A stretch of 64,000 bases of DNA from Rostratula benghalensis (GCA_013399305.1 VXAI01000178.1:780728-844727); one strand, 5' to 3'. Counted from the stretch's first letter, positions 25,501 to 37,838 are shown. Numbers and translations: made by a program. The notes: generated from the letters alone by a model not told the origin.

Positions 25501-28500
25501 CTCCTGAATGGCAAACTGGTTTAAAAACAATGGAAATTTTTGGGAAAAAACCAAACCAAACCACAAAACATGATGTTTCTGGTTTGTTGGAAGCAAAGCT
25601 TGCTTTATAATATCTAATCAAACTTTTCCCATCCAATTACATTTTTAGCTAAAATTATCAGCTGACTTTTTTAATGTTTTAAGTCAAGAACAGTTCAAAA
25701 ATACATTCCTTTGTTTTCCCCCAATAGAAAATACTTCTAAAAGAAACACCAAAACTACCCTTTTCCAAAGAACACTGCTATTTTGAAGAAAATATCCTTT
25801 GGTGGGAGCATTTTCCTTTAGAAAAAACATAGAGAAGTCCTGCTGACTGATGCCAAGTTGTTCTAACACCATGTAGCATACACCTTTTGCATGAGAACTC
25901 ATGCAGTTCTCACCTAAATTCCTTTAGGCAGTTCAGTGCTAAATATGGAGGTGAGAATAACCAAGGAGCTGTGTCTCTTCTGAATCTTTCCCCTTGCTTT
26001 TCTCTTTTTTAAGTCATCTGCAGCTTGAGGTGATCATTGCTGCAACACGATGGATTCTCATCCAGCTGTATGAGGTGCTGTGCACATCACTGTTGTGAAA
26101 AATGTGCTGTCACCTTGCTGATAAAACACCTTTCTTTACCTTCCTTGACTTCATTAATAAAGTAGAAGCACTTGAGGGTGTGAAAAATTTATTACCTGTG
26201 GCAAGTTTGCAGATCCCAGCTGAGGTGTATCAGGCATGTCTGCAGGTCTGGGAATCTCACTTTTGCCAGAGGGTGAAACAGTGACAGAAACAAACTGTAA
26301 GAGTCCTACTTGTTCATCCCTGAGACAACCATAAGGGCAAAATGATGGATGAAAAGCATAGACATCCAAAATTGCCTGCCAGTCCAGTGTCTGGAGTGGT
26401 ACGAAAAGGAGGGAGGAAAGAACAGATCATCTGCAGAATAAGACGCAGTGAGAACATGGGCAGAAATAGACCTTTCTCCCCCCACAGGCTCTTAAAACCG
26501 TGAAATATTGGTGAGACTTGGCCTTTTCAGTTGCTTTACACCATCTCTACACCAACTTCATCTTGGTCCCTCAAGCTTGCACCAGCAGGAGTGATGCTCT
26601 CAGTCCATAACCACCCAAGAATGGGATAACTGCCTTTATTCCTTTATTTTCTATGTCTTTTTTTTCCTTAGTGCTTCAAACAAGAATGCCTTTAATATGG
26701 TGGTGCCACAAAGTCATTAGCCTGGGCATCAGCTACATATCTGCTGATGCAATTCCACAAAATCACCTGGGTATCATCACATCCTAAAAAGGAGAATTCC
26801 TCCCGAACAGAGAATAACTGCCACTTCCCAAAACACAAACACCTTGGGAAGGGGATTGAAGGGCTCCCCATCACAGGCCATGCACAGCTATGCTGTGCTT
26901 GAAAGCAGGAAAAAGAAGTGATGCAACCAGGAAAAAAAAAAAACCAACAACACCACCCAAACCAGTTAAAATATGAATAAAGCAAGTGAGATCCTTCAGT
27001 CTTGTGCTATTTGCCTGTAGTGCTGCGCTCCCTCTGCTGAACTCAACCACTATCTCCACTGGTGTCCTTGGGGTTGGAGCATCCCAAGGCACCAGATTTA
27101 AATCCAAGGACATGCTGATTTACAGAAATTTCCCAACATCCTGAGTACAATACACCTGCCCTTGACCATAGCTTACAGCAGGAGCCTCTAGAGCCTCAAA
27201 TTCAGGGAAAAAAAAAATCTCTTCCTTCCACTCAGCCTCCACACACCTTCTCCAAAGCCTTTCCACCCTCTGTAGTGGGTAAGCACTTCTTGGGGTGAGT
27301 CACACTTGCAAAATGCAACCCAAAAAGGAGAGGAAAGAGATGGGGGCTGGGAGCCATGTGTTGTAACCAAGAGAATAAAAGTCCTATGGTCCCACCCAAT
27401 ACCAGCCATGCTCCTATATCCTTAGGGCTGCAGGTTTTTCCACCTACTGTTCAATTTATTATTTTCCAGTTCCAAGTATAGCAAATTCACAGAGTGAGAA
27501 AAATCTCATTTTGAGTTGGTTTTGGCCTCCCTCTTGCAGTTGGGCTCATTGGAACAAGGTCTTTGTATTTTATTACAGCAAATGCCCACAGGTTATTATT
27601 TCAGAGAGCCATTAGAGAAAGGAGTCCAAGTAGAGGGGGACAGCGGGCTGAAGGGGGGCCAGGAGAAAAAGGCAAAAGCTTCTGAAATGCATCATTTTTC
27701 ACCTTGCCATAAAAACAAATGGCACAGAGAACCTGAGCTAATAAACACCCATTGAGAACAGGGTTGATATTTCCACCCCACTCTCTTTGGCTTTGACCTC
27801 TGGGTGTTCTGGGTTTTTTTCACCTCTTTTTAAACACTGGTAGATCAGAGGAAAAAAAATATTTTTATTCAAGGGCACAAAGAAATACCTTGGGCCAAAT
27901 TACCTTTAAAAAAAAAGGTCCGGTGAAAATTGTGCATGGATATGGCCAGATCAGGTAGACAGGAATGGAAGCATGGACCTGGATTTTAGATGTCTTCTTC
28001 AGGGAACTGTACAAGCACCACTCAGCCTACTTATAGGGATGCCCAGAGAAGAGGCAGATCAGAAAGAAAAAGATACTGCTTAAAATCAATAGAAGGATTT
28101 TTCTCTCAATTTGTGTGATTGTTTTTCCTCTGGGTACAATGTGTCTCCAATCTTTGACTGTTCTCCTCTACACCAGCATTTAGGAGTCAAGAACATGGTA
28201 CATGAAAATCCACTATTTCTTTATGGTTTTGAAATGCTGTTATACAGAGTTTTGTTAAACATTATTGTTAAACCCCAACATTGTTATCAGTTATACCACA
28301 ATTAGACAGAAGGTGGGATTGGTATTCACAGTCAGAAATAATTTGCTGGACTTCTGTATTATCGATGGTGAGAAATAACTCCATCCTAGCATAAGCCCCA
28401 GAACCTAAAAGTTCTGAGTCTAACCTCAGAGTTAGAAATCTAAATTGACATGTCTAGAATTAATTGAGGAGGATACCACACCACTTAGTCATGTTCAGGT

Positions 28501-29523
28501 CATTCCTTTCCATAGAATGAATATACTGGATTAATTTAACTCAGAAATGGGACACTGCATCCCTGTTCAGTCAGGTCTCCACCCATAAATCAAACAGAGG
28601 TTTGAGCTGGTACAATCAATCATTTTATTTAGCCATAAATATTTGAGATTATAAATAACAGGTCTTTTTCAGATGACTAATCTACAGATAGAAGGGTCAA
28701 AATTTGTATAAATCTTTTCTGCATCAAAATATTTTCTGAAGCTATAGTATTAAAGCTTTTGTGAAAAGCTCTTTTCAATGACATTTTAATTTTTGACTTT
28801 TTTCCACATTTTGAACAACAAAAATAAGGAAAAAATCTTTTCCCCCCCTAAACACACTGCCTTTCCTTCCTTGTTCTGAAAATAAATACAAGATAGCCAA
28901 CACCAGACTTCTAACACTGTAATAAGAGTTGGGTTTTTGGAAAGGAAAAATATTTTAGAATTTTCTGTGAAAAAGAAACATGAAAAAAATAGGAGAAAAC
29001 TAGAAAAATTAATGTCTTTCAGTAATTTTGATGGGAAAAAAGTCAAATTTGGCCTACTTAGTTCTACATTAATTTCAATCAAGGGAGGCAATCAGCCAGC
29101 AAATCTGAGCAAACACGTCTGTAACCACCATTGCCCTGATGAATAGCATTGTCAGGGTGTATAAAATCACATATTTTCTCTAAATAGGAGGAGTTACGAG
29201 CAAAAATTAAAACCAGCTCCATGTGCAGACAGAAAGGCCCACGTCTTTCCTTGTTCTTGCTTCACCCAATTCGTTAACAGCCCTGACCTGCCCCAACTCA
29301 ACCTCACAATGATATGTACAATGAGTTGTGGGCTTCACCCTGTCCAGTAGCATCCATATAAACAAAGGTCAGATGAATCACGCCCTAAAAGTTCCTATTC
29401 CTCCCCAGCAGCCATCGAGGGAGTCCCCAAGGGACAATTTCCATAGCAGTAGCAGAGGTGAATGGGAGACAAGGGGCTAAATCCAACACAACAAATAACC
29501 ACATGGCTGCTTGTAATGGGCTG
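22526..29523. other. Gene-free interval, about 7 kb
   Basis: The largest stretch outside the gene without a recognised CR1. It is AT-rich with a 12-base A run at 26932-26943 and several shorter A or T runs. All open frames are short, overlap on both strands and show no domain. Deeply diverged repeats could be present but are not recognisable by eye. Confidence 0.5.
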
Positions 29524-29645
29524 AGAATCACAGAATCTCAGGGATTGGAAGGGACCTTGAAAGCTCATCCAGTCCAATCCCCCTGCCAGAGCAGGAACAC
29601 CTAGATCAGGCCACACAGGAACACATCCATACAAGTCTTGAAGTA
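29524..29645 (-). mobile_element. CR1 retrotransposon terminal fragment
   Basis: About 120 bp of the same subfamily as the copies at 12657 and 36834, sharing CAGGGATTGGAAGGGACCTT and the CTGCCAGAGCAGGAACACC segment. It breaks off about 100 bp into the element. Confidence 0.88.
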
Positions 29646-29879
29646 TTAATAATAAAGTAAAAATAAAATAATAGACACCATACATATATAAGCAAATATA
29701 GAAAACCATATTAAGTTTTCACCAGCAGGCACTGGGGAAATTCCAGACTGTTTCAGTGACAAATGGGAACTTAATTCCAGAACTCACCAATGGAGACTGA
29801 AGGCAGATAAACTCACATGGTCCTCCTCACTGAAGAAGAATCCTTGAAGATGAACTAATGAAGAAGAACCAACCTGACC

Positions 29880-30120
29880 ACCTTTCATCTCTCAACTTTT
29901 ATACTGAGCATTGCAGATGGGATAGGACACTCTATTGGTCAATTTGGGTCACCTGACCTGTCCACTCCTCCCCATAGGTGCAAGCCCTCCATGGGGTAAA
30001 TAACCCAGTCAGATGACCCTGGTTGCCATGGCAATGAGTGTAAACAAGAGAAAGTAGACTCTGCTCCACTCCAAACCAGTAGAAGTGACCCAAGGACCAA
30101 GAGACAGAGCAAGCCATGGG
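29880..30120. mobile_element. Possible endogenous-retrovirus LTR-like segment
   Basis: A block reading CTTTTATACTGAGCATTGCA, then CTATTGGTCAATTTGGGTCA and a CCTGTCCACTCCTCCCCATA stretch resembles, from memory, the U3 layout of avian ERVK-type LTRs, which have an ACTGAGCAT motif followed by GGTCAGTTTGGGTCA. No clear TG...CA ends or target duplication were identified and no internal viral gene is present. Orientation and family are uncertain. Confidence 0.35.
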
Positions 30121-32029
30121 TCCCAGCTGATGGTAAATGTAATTATGAAATGACTCAGGTCATTAGGTATTTTCTAAACTGGGTCAGCATTGGGCTCCTG
30201 GAGCACCTGGCCATGGGGTACCTGCTGGTAGCAACAAGAACCACATCTTTAGCTTCATGATCTGATTTTTCTGCCCAGTGAGCTCCATGCTGTCAAGCTA
30301 CCTTGCTCCATCACTGCTTGAGCCAGCTGATACCCATTTCCCATCCTCGTGGCTGCAATATGGGGTGTGGGTTGATGTCACACTGAATCTGTTGTAAATT
30401 GTTCCTGTGAGCAGTGACCATTCACCTTCTCCTTCTCTAGCAACGGGGCTTTGATACTCTCAGTTTTGAGCCTCCAGCGATTGTGCAGCCACGCAGTAAA
30501 TCAGAGAAACTGGTGGATCAGAGACAGAAAACTGAGGAGGTTCACAGCAGATCAGTTCCTCAATAACATTCGCCTCTTGGCTGTGCGATTAGTAGGTCCA
30601 GCACAAGAGGGGGAGGAAAGGATATTTTTGTGGCTGGGGCTGTTCCCTCCACTGTCAAATTAGGTGTGACATGAAACCTCTGTTTTCACGATGGTTTAAA
30701 TGGTCTAAGGCTGTGGGGATGCTTCTTCCCCCCTTCCCCTCTTAATTATACCACTCAGCTCCACTCAGGTGGCTGCAGAATGCTCTGGATCAGGTCCTTG
30801 ATGTAGATGGGATTTAGTTAGTTATTTATATTTTCTCAGCCTCCCCTCCTCCTCCTTACCCCCACCAACCTGGCTGAACTGGACACCAGACTATTCAGGA
30901 AGTGGCCTGCCCTTGATTCAAGCTGCATTAGGTTAGATTAAATTTTGCATTTTTGGTTTTTTGGTCATTCAGACAAATCTAATGATATTCTCATCTGTTT
31001 AGCTCCAACATTATTATGGGCTTTTCAATGGATTCCATATTGCACCCTCAATTACAACATTAAACCAGCCAGCTCCAAACCGCGGGATGATTGAAACATT
31101 CTGGTTCAGCTGCGTGTTCCAGCTCATGTCAAGCCAAGTTACTTTAAATATATCAAAATTCATGGGATGCATAAAGAATGCAGGTCAAACAAAGTCACAG
31201 AGATCTGTGGCTGATAGGAGTGGCGTGTGGAGGGAGGGGAGTGTGTGCAGAGAGGGACAGCACCCATTCTTGCTTTGTGAATTTAAAATAAAATTAAATA
31301 AAAGGAAATTAATTTAAAAAGACGCGAGGAGACAGATCTTAATCCATACAATAGATTTGGAGTTAATCCAGGTTATCTGGAAGAACCTGTGTAAATATGT
31401 CTTTGCTTCTAAATTTGCCTGTTGAATATAATGAGTCCACGACCTCCAAGACGATCTTTGAAGAACCTCAATGCCCAGCAACGTCTGGAAGACAGGACCG
31501 AACAAGTCTACAGACCTGCAGGTGTCCACGAAGCTGTGTAATAAGGGGATGCATTGCTTTCCCGTCCTCGCCTCTTAAAAAAAAACAAGGCCAGGAGAAA
31601 TGCAGTCTAATTTGGGACTGGAACCTACAGATCTGGGACCTTTGAAATTAGGGACTACACAGACTGGGAGTATGAGACCACAGGACATGTTTTCTGAATG
31701 ACTGTTTTTCTATTTAAAATTCCCCAGTCTGAAAATGGTTGCTGGAATATATCTGTTTTCTTTAACAGAAAACCTCAACCAATCAGTAGCATAAAGTGCT
31801 TCTTAAAATACTGCAAGAAACACGTAGTTGTGTTTCATCAACATTGAACCGTCAGTTCTGGGTGAACAAAGCTTTTGAAAAGAGTCCCAAAACCCAAATG
31901 GCAGGCAATATTTGGAAAATCATTCTGGATTTGGGGGAGTGGGGGATGGAAATTCTTTATAATTAATGTTCTGATAGCATTGTTGCACACTTTCATTTCA
32001 GATCACACATTTGTGAAAAAACAAAATCA
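30121..32029. other. Gene-free interval without recognised repeats
   Basis: Unique sequence with only short frames and no recognisable feature. Confidence 0.45.
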
Positions 32030-32238
32030 AATATGAGGAAAAACTTCTTCACAGTGAGAGTGAGGGAACACTGGAAGGGGCTGCCCAGAGAGGTGGTGGA
32101 GTCTCCTTCTCTGGAGACATTCAAACCCCTCCTGGAGACATTCCTGTGTGACCTGCTCTGGGTGTTCCTGCTCTGGCAGGGGGATTGGACTGGATGAGCT
32201 TTCAAGGTCCCTTCCAATCTCTGAGATTCTGTGAAATC
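32030..32238 (+). mobile_element. CR1 retrotransposon 3' fragment
   Basis: Plus-strand copy of the subfamily seen at 12657 and 36834: AACTTCTTCACAGTGAGAGT, the GAGTCTCCTTCTCTGGAGAC block, GCTCTGGCAGGGGGATTGGA, ending GAGATTCTGTG. It lies in inverted orientation to the 36834-37838 copy. Confidence 0.93.
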
Positions 32239-33007
32239 ATTGGAATAGCTGTGCACTAGTTCTGTTGAAATAACTGAACAGTCTGACTTTGTGTCCTGTT
32301 GACTTCTCCCTCCCTCTTTCTGTGACTTGCTCTATTACAGTGTTTATTCTGATGGATCTCATTCAAGGCATCAGAAGGGATTTATATTTTTTTTTTGGCC
32401 AGTGCAAACAATACTACCAGTGAGCTTCAACCCATTTGATGTGGTTTTAGTATTTCTCTAAACCCAGAGATTTTTATTTTTTTTAACAAGAGCGAGAAAT
32501 TTAAAAGTGAGTGTAAATGTATATTGCATCTGCAATAATAACTGGGAATTAGTCTGAGCCTATTACATCAGCCTGAAATATTAATTTTTCAAAAGTCTTA
32601 GCTCCCTTTTGACGTTGAGGCCAAGTCTTTGAAATGCCAAGTGCGCCGAACTTGGACTAGATCTGGATCCCTTGGGTGACGTTTGCACCATCTATCCTTT
32701 CTGCAGGGGTGCAGACCTCCTCCACTTGAGTTCCAAAGTCTGATTCTGCAATATCTAAATGCCCATGGTCTGATTATCTCACCTAAGATTTAGGTTCAGG
32801 GGTGTAGGCATCCTCTGCTCTTGGTCAATGGTGAAAGACAGCTGAGACCAGAAGCAAAGTCTTCCCTCTGTAAGATGGGCTGAATTCCCCTCTGGAAGTA
32901 CTAATCTCTAGCCATTGACTATGAAATAACCCTAATGAGATCACAATTACCATGTAGATGCGTCAAATATGTGTCTATAGCGAGGTGGGATCAACGCAGG
33001 TCTAAGG
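32239..33007. other. Gene-free spacer between two plus-strand CR1 copies
   Basis: AT-rich unique sequence; no gene or repeat recognised. Confidence 0.45.
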
Positions 33008-33388
33008 AAGAGCCACAGCAGCCTTCCGGTACCTAAAAGGGACCTACAGAAGAGATGGAGAGTGGAGTGATGGGACAAGAGGGAATGGTTTTAAACTGAA
33101 AGACGAGAGATTGAGATGAGATCTCAGGAAGAAATTCTCTGCCATGAGGGTGGTGAGAGCCTGGCCCAGGTTGCCCAGAGAAGCTGTGGATGCCCCATCC
33201 CTGGAGGGGTTGAAGACCAGGTTGGATGGGGCTTGGAGCAACCTGGTCTGGTGGGAGGTGTCCCTGCCCAGGGCAGGGAGGAAGAACTGGATGATCTTTA
33301 AAGTCCCTTCCAACCCATGGCAAGGGGGATGGAACTTGTGATCTTGAAGTTCCCTTCCAACTCTATAACCATTCTATGATTCATGATG
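33008..33388 (+). mobile_element. CR1 retrotransposon 3' part with duplicated tail segment
   Basis: Plus-strand CR1 from CAGCAGCCTTCCGGTACCTA through GGCCCAGGTTGCCCAGAGAA to the tail ATTCTATGATTC at about 33372-33383. The terminal GATCTT...GTCCCTTCCAAC module occurs twice, at about 33293-33315 and 33340-33362, so the end was locally duplicated. Confidence 0.92.
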
Positions 33389-34249
33389 TCACAGATTATT
33401 GTCCTTTATGCAGAACCTGGCCCAGTCCGGTCTGCGGAAAGAGCAGGAATTAATACCTCTGGGGGGTGAAGATCTCAGAAAGTGACACTGAAGCACCATC
33501 AGCCCATGCATTTCACCTCCTGCACTTTTTCACCTCTGGCTCCACGCTCTTGGCCTCCCACCTTCCCCCCGCTCCCCATCCTGCCCAGCTGCAGCCCGCG
33601 GTTACGAAGCGATGGAAGAGAACTGGTGTGGAAATTCTTTTCTCATGTACCTGGAGACCAGCGTAATTTCATATTAGAAGCTAAAATTAAAATCCTATTA
33701 CACTAAAAAGTGGCTGGAATCCCGAGGGGACAACATACCAAACATGAGCTGAAAACACCTTCCTGAGCTTGCAAAGGGAATCATAGGGGAGAACGGCATC
33801 TGTTACTCACATCTGAGTGCAAATTCTTTCCACCTGCCACAGGCAGAAAGTCAAAACCCCTTCATTTTCTGCTAGAGCTCGAGCCCCTCCTCTAAAGGCC
33901 ACTGTAAACTTCATTAAGTGGCTTTCCACCATGGCCTGTGTGGATGCTGCCATCAGCATCCCGAGGAGGCACCTGGGGATACTGATCCAGCTGACCAGTT
34001 TTAGCGTGGAGAATGATGGAATGCTTTCATTTCCTGAGGAGAAACTGCCACGGTTTGTGTTCCTCCAGATATAACAAAGCAGGCTAGAAAATCGCTTACC
34101 AGGGCAATTGCATCTACTACAGGGAGAGAAAAGGTTGGTGCAAAAGAGAAGAGATGACCATAGGGTAGATGACACAGGAGATGACATCTGGATAACACCA
34201 GCAAGCTAAGAACATAACTTCTACAATTAATCATATTATGGCAAGATAG
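33389..34249. other. Gene-free interval between CR1 copies
   Basis: Somewhat more GC-rich around 33530-33610, with a few CpG, but too small for a CpG island. Open frames of 85 to 126 codons on opposite strands overlap each other and show no domain. Confidence 0.45.
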
Positions 34250-35222
34250 AGTTTGATTATCTCCAAGGATGGAGATTCCACAGCCTTCCTGGACAACCTG
34301 TGGCAGAGCTTGGTCACCTGCCAATATTCCAAGGGAACCTCCTGTTTTTCAGTTTATGCCTGTTGTCCCTTGTCCTGTCACCAGGGAACTCTAGAAAACA
34401 AAGGAGCCTGGCTCCATCCTTCAGGTATTTTATAGACTTTAGTAAGATCTCCTCAAGTTTGCTCTTCTCGTGGCTGAACAGTCACAGACTTTCCCTATGT
34501 ATGAGGTGCCCCTGTCCCTTCAACATCTCCATAGTCCTTTACTGAGTCTCACTGTTACGTCCATGTCTCTCTTATTCTGAGGAGACCAGAACTGGACACA
34601 GCAGTCCAGCTGTGGCCTCACCAGCACTGAGGGGAAGGATCACCTCCCTCAACCTGCTGGCAATATTTTGCCTAATGGAGCTCAGGACACCATTCACCTT
34701 CTCTGCCCGTGAGGGCACGTTGCTGGCTCATGTTCAACTTGATGTCCACCAGAATTTGGTGTCCTTTTCTGCTTTCCAGCTGGGAGTTTCCCAGTACGTC
34801 CTGGTTCCTGGGGTTTTTCCTTCCCAGGGGTAGGATTTTGCACTTCTCCTTGTTGACCTTCGTGAGGTTCCTGTCAGCCCATTTCTGCAGGCTGTTGAGG
34901 TCCCTCTAGGTGGCAACATGGCTTTGGAGTATCAGCCATTCCTTCCCAGTCTGGAAATGAAATTGCTGAGGGTATGGGATGCCTCCCCAGCATCCAGATG
35001 ATTAATGAAGATGTTAAACAGGACTGGACCCAGTATTGACCCATGGGTCAATAGTCAACTGGCCTTCTGCTAGGTTTAACTGCCACTGGTGACAAACCTC
35101 TGGGCCTGGCCATCCAGCCAGTTTTCAATCCACCTCACTGCCTTCCCATCCAGCCCGTTAAGTGGCTCTAAAAACCCCACAACGTGACACTTGTGGGAAG
35201 TACTCTATAAAAAGCCAGGCCT
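34250..35222 (-). mobile_element. Long, diverged CR1 retrotransposon with part of the reverse-transcriptase region
   Basis: Nearly 1 kb on the minus strand: a decayed 3' end near 34260, the GACCAGAACTGGACACAGCA block, the Leu/His-rich region equivalent to RVLHLG (near 34835), and distally GATGTTAAACAGGACTGGAC and CAGCCAGTTTTCAATCCACC. The last two are typical of older CR1 subfamilies. Stops and indels show it is inactive. Confidence 0.9.
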
Positions 35223-35534
35223 TGTTATTAAACCTCACCCTCTGTCAGCAAAATGCTTCAACACGTGCTTAAGATTTAGGGTAAGCTTCAAGCGCGTTGG
35301 GACTCGACCGCTTGATGAAGTGTCGTACTGAAGGGAGAGGGACTGCTGAGCAGCAGCAACAGGCTCCGAGGTCACCTATTGCACTTGGTGCTTTCCCCTT
35401 AACGAAGTGCAACCTGGAATAAAGCTGGATTTCATTGCCCGGATGCTCTGCAGCGGGGGTGGCCTTGGGACTGAAGTGGCCACCTGTGGTCCGGCCCTAA
35501 AATCACCGCTGTCCTCAGAGGAGGTGGAGATTTT
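35223..35534. other. Unassigned CpG-containing segment between CR1 copies
   Basis: It contains CTTCAACACGTGCTTAAGAT at about 35256-35275, a palindromic-looking motif that recurs, as I recall, in an old amniote interspersed repeat, and an AATAAA at 35418. No gene is supported. Confidence 0.3.
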
Positions 35535-35692
35535 CACAGAATCATCTACTTTGGAAGGGACCTTTAGGATTATGGAGTCCAACCATCAACCTAACACTGA
35601 CAAAAACACCACTAATTCATGTCCCTCAGCACCACGTCTGCCCAGCTTTTAAATACCAGGGCTGGTGGCTCCACCACTTCACTGGCCAGTCA
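35535..35692 (-). mobile_element. Old CR1-like 3' fragment
   Basis: Pattern ATCTACTTTGGAAGGGACCT, then AACCATCAACCTAACACTGA and a CACTAATTCATGTCCCTCAG block, characteristic of an older CR1 variant. Diverged and about 155 bp long. Confidence 0.75.
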
Positions 35693-36136
35693 ACTGAAGG
35701 ACAGGGCAAGTACAGCTCCTCCTGCTGCGACAGTCAGGGCTGACCCCAAAGAGCACAGAGAAATCCAGCCTTGGCGGCAGACCCACAAAAAAAAAAAAAA
35801 AGCTTTAAAGGAGGCTCCAAGATCTTTGGAGGAGATTCTTTCTGTGAATTTATTACAGGAGGAGCACAGGACCATCAGCAACCTGACTCTTGTGAAGGTC
35901 TGGGCATTATAGAAGCAGCAGCAAAATCTTAATTTTAAAAGAAGTCAATGCCCAAACTTGCCTTTTGGGGCTTGAAAAGTTTTGAAATGTTGTTCTGAAG
36001 CCAAAGCTTCTCTGCAACCTTAAGACCCTCAACCTCAAAAATCACAAAAACATTCAAACCTCAAGACTCTCACTTAACGACCAAAATCTGGGAGCTGGAC
36101 TTGGAAGGGAAAATTAAAATTGCATGTTATTTACAA

Positions 36137-36278
36137 TCATAGAATGCTTTGGGTTGGAAAGGACCTTAAAGACCATCCAGTCCCACCCCTTGCCCTGGAA
36201 AGGGAGACCTCCCACAAGACCAGGTTGCTCAAAGCCTTGTCCCACCTGGCTTTGAACCCCTTCAGGGATGGGGCAGGC
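36137..36278 (-). mobile_element. CR1 retrotransposon 3' fragment
   Basis: Starts with the tail unit CATAGAATG, followed by GGGTTGGAAAGGACCTTAAA and the ACCAGGTTGCTCAAAGCC block. It breaks off after GGATGGGGCAGGCAC. Confidence 0.92.
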
Positions 36279-36833
36279 ACAACACATTTGTGGTAAAACT
36301 GACAAATTTGGGGAGACAGGAACTCGCACAACCTGAAAAACTTTACAGTTGGATGGTGTAGAAGTGTCCTGCTAATAATAATTTTTAAAATGTCTGTTCT
36401 TGCTAAAGATTATTTCTAAAATGGTCTCTGTTGTGCGCTGATCCATTTTATTGCTTCCATTCGGACTCCCTTAAATCTATGCTCATGTCAGACTCGCTCC
36501 TCACTGCCACAGACACACACCTGCCCTACGATACAGCTCAACCTGGCTCTGTTTTGCAGGAGCTGAAAAGCCTTCCCAAGTAAAACCTTTTTCATTTTTT
36601 TCAGGTTAGAATCGCTTTTACTAGTTATTTTCTTACGTCCCGTAAAGAAAAAAAACCTTTTCAAACTGTAGAAAAATACCTGCAAAGAGGCAACAAATGC
36701 ACATGTAAAAAGGCAAAAAATCATCCTAGAATTATTCCTCTAAACCCCAGGTGGTTAGTAATTTAAATAAGCTCAAGAATATTGTTTGGTGTTACCTGCA
36801 GCATCTTCCCCCATGGAGCATCGCTCCCTATTT
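36279..36833. other. Gene-free spacer
   Basis: AT-rich unique sequence; nothing recognised. Confidence 0.45.
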
Positions 36834-37838
36834 CACAGAATCACAGAATTTCAGGGATTGGAAGGGACCTTGAAAGCTCATCCAGTCCAATCCCCCTGCC
36901 AGAGCAGGAACACCCAGAGCAGGTCACACAGGAACGTGTCTAGGAGGGGTTTGATTGTCTCCAGAGAAGGAGACGCCACCACCTCTCTGGGCAGCCCCTT
37001 CCACTGTTCCCTCACCCTCACCGTGTAGAAGTTTTTCCTCCTATTTCAGTGGAACCTCCTCTGTTCCAGCTTGCACCCATTGCCCCTTGTCCTGTCATTG
37101 CCTGTCCCTGAGAAGAGCCTGGCTCCACCCTCCTGAAACTCACCCTTTCCAGATTTAGAAACATTCAGGAGGTCACCCCTCAGTCTCCTCCAAGCTCCAG
37201 AGACCCAGCTCCCTCAGCCTTTCCCCCTCTGGGAGATGCTCCACTCCCTTCAGCATCTTTGTAGCCCTGCCCTGGACTGTCTCCAGCAGTTCCCTGTCCT
37301 TCTGGAACTGAGGGGCCCAGAACTGGACACACTCTTCCAGATGGGGTCTCACCAGGGCAGAGTAGAGGGGGAGGAGAACCTCTCTGGACCTACTGACCAC
37401 CCCCCTTCTCCTACACCCCAGGATGTCATTGGCCTTCCTGGCCACCAGGGCACAGAGCTGGCTCATGGTCATCCTGCTGCCCACCAGGTCCCCCAGGTCC
37501 CTTTCCCCTTCACTGCTCTTCAACAGTACAGTTCCCAACCCATACTGGTACCTGGGGTTGTTCTTGCCCAGATGTAGGACTCTACACTTGTCCTTGTTAA
37601 ATTTCATTAAATTTCTCTCTGCCCAGCTCTCCAGCCTGTCCAGGTCTCTCTGGATGGCAGCGTGGCCTTCTGGTGTGTCAGCCACTCCTCCCAGTTTGGT
37701 GTCATCAGCAAACTGGCTGATCATGCACTCCATTCCCTCATCCAAGTCATCAATGAATATATTGAATAGTACTGGTCCCAGTACTGATCCCTGAGGCAAG
37801 GGGGCTCTGAGCACGACATTTAAATTCTGTCCCACAGG
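36834..37838 (-). mobile_element. CR1 retrotransposon, best-preserved copy, with 220-codon reverse-transcriptase fragment
   Basis: About 1 kb on the minus strand from a two-unit tail (CACAGAATCACAGAAT) inward. An open frame from 37835 to 37173 encodes the RT block [17 protein letters not shown], the catalytic FADD motif at 37712-37701 and the conserved downstream [20 protein letters not shown] segment. CR1 is a non-LTR retrotransposon whose ORF2 encodes endonuclease and RT. This copy lacks the endonuclease and 5' half and its frame ends early at 37173, so it is dead. It lies directly downstream of the inferred SNAP47 poly(A) site, in the same orientation as the gene. Confidence 0.96.

Noticed and set aside
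33807..34187. 126-codon minus-strand frame, with an 85-codon plus-strand frame inside it
   Set aside because: Mutually overlapping frames on opposite strands without any domain; most likely chance.
37173..37835. The longest open frame in the window (220 codons, minus strand) as a host gene
   Set aside because: It carries CR1 reverse-transcriptase blocks including FADD and lies within a clear CR1 copy, so it is transposon remnant.
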